DNA from: a virus | Length of the DNA stretch: 39,348 nt | Reading direction: 5' to 3' (one strand) | IMG/VR virus record: IMGVR_UViG_3300030116_004792 | Location: 1-39,348 of that record | In this document: in pieces, positions 39,093-39,348 of the stretch | Position numbering within the stretch: the first letter of the stretch is position 1 | How the letters are laid out: every line of letters starts with the position of its first letter | Translations under genes and position numbers: made by a program | Notes under the pieces: generated by a model | The model's database searches: none | What the model saw: only the letters and a program-made list of their open reading frames with translations | What the model was told of the DNA's origin: nothing

Positions 39093-39340
39093 TCACCAGG
39101 GGTAGAGGAAGCAACGCTGGCCTGATAAGCAGAGATTACCTCGGCTGTCCACAAAGCTGCTGCAATGTCTTGCACCTCCTGGACCTCGCCGCTTACGTCG
39201 TCACCAGGGCAGACAACGTGGCGGTGGTGGTTGCGTGCCAGCTCAACGCCATCCTCTTCAACCACAGTAGTGGTGCGGATTTGAATGACCTGATTAGGCA
39301 GGATTTCTTCTTTGTATTCAAGTCGTTTTGTAATAGCCAT
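39089..39340 (-). CDS. Small fibre-associated cyanophage-type protein, 83 aa
   Basis: Starts MAITKRLEYKEEILPNQVIQ, then RTTTVVEEDGVELARNHHRH and VVCPGDDVSGEVQEVQDIAA, and ends VISAYQASVASSTPGE. From memory, proteins of the form MAITKTLEFKEEVLP......I.EDGVE..R.FHRHV..PGDD occur directly before tail-fibre genes in cyanophages, probably as fibre adaptor or assembly proteins. The gene's ribosome-binding site lies across the contig junction, visible at 101-105. Its stop overlaps the second fibre's ATG. Confidence 0.85.
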   Translation of the reverse strand: MAITKRLEYKEEILPNQVIQIRTTTVVEEDGVELARNHHRHVVCPGDDVSGEVQEVQDIAAALWTAEVISAYQASVASSTPGE

Positions 39341-39348
39341 TAAGAACG
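39250..39348. repeat. Terminal direct repeat, right copy (identical to 1-99)
   Basis: Exact copy of the first 99 bases. It ends within the leader of the 83-aa gene. Either an assembly overlap in a circular graph or part of a terminal redundancy; the sequence alone cannot decide. Confidence 0.97.

Noticed and set aside
1-39348. Auxiliary metabolic genes (psbA, hli, talC, nrd, thyX) expected in many cyanophages
   Set aside because: No product in either strand matches these families; their absence is noted but not itself evidence against a cyanobacterial host.

Overview
This window is the essentially complete genome of a small T7-like (Autographiviridae-type) podovirus that very probably infects a marine picocyanobacterium, most likely Synechococcus. 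The first and last 99 bases are identical, so the contig closes into a circle of 39,249 unique bases. The T7 signature is a single-subunit RNA polymerase, gp2.5-like SSB, gp3-like endonuclease I, gp4-like primase-helicase, gp6-like exonuclease, and a gp8/9/10/11/12/13/14/15/16/17-like virion set. The host guess rests on several small proteins I recognise from memory as typical of cyanophages (a basic 49-aa peptide beside the capsid gene, a porin-like protein, a proline-rich membrane protein, and small proteins beside the second tail fibre). No photosynthesis or carbon-metabolism auxiliary genes, nucleotide-metabolism genes, tRNAs or CRISPR arrays were seen.

Layout. Two divergent blocks leave a gene-poor hub at 25.18-25.64 kb. 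Rightward (+), 25.64-36.08 kb: seven to nine small unknown early genes, several behind a recurring hairpin plus ACACCCACCAC leader; tyrosine integrase; RNA polymerase; SSB; endonuclease I; primase-helicase; exonuclease; a small membrane protein; and two secreted-type proteins. Leftward (-), from 25.18 kb to 1 and on through the circular junction to 35.80 kb: small and large terminase, three small genes, portal, scaffold, capsid, tail tube A and B, internal virion proteins, a T7-type tail fibre, a second fibre with a self-cleaving chaperone domain, and a cyanophage-type cassette. A further 55-aa leftward gene lies inside the rightward block at 34.54 kb.

How it works together. Internal virion proteins (one with a transglycosylase-like domain, one a 2,529-aa polyvalent protein with ParB-like, metallopeptidase-like and ADP-ribosyltransferase-like segments) would be ejected with the DNA. 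Host polymerase would start the early block, the phage RNA polymerase would then take over, and SSB, endonuclease, helicase and exonuclease would process host and phage DNA. The terminase would package it.

The most striking feature is an absence: there is no DNA polymerase gene. The helicase and exonuclease genes, which flank polymerase in T7, overlap here by four bases (ATGA), and the helicase lacks the acidic C-terminal tail that in T7 docks on the polymerase. Other points of interest are the divergent genome plan, a terminator-like hairpin in front of the late block, a capsid gene insulated by two terminators and preceded by a mini-ORF, the repeated early leaders, two rightward/leftward gene overlaps, and the giant ejected protein.
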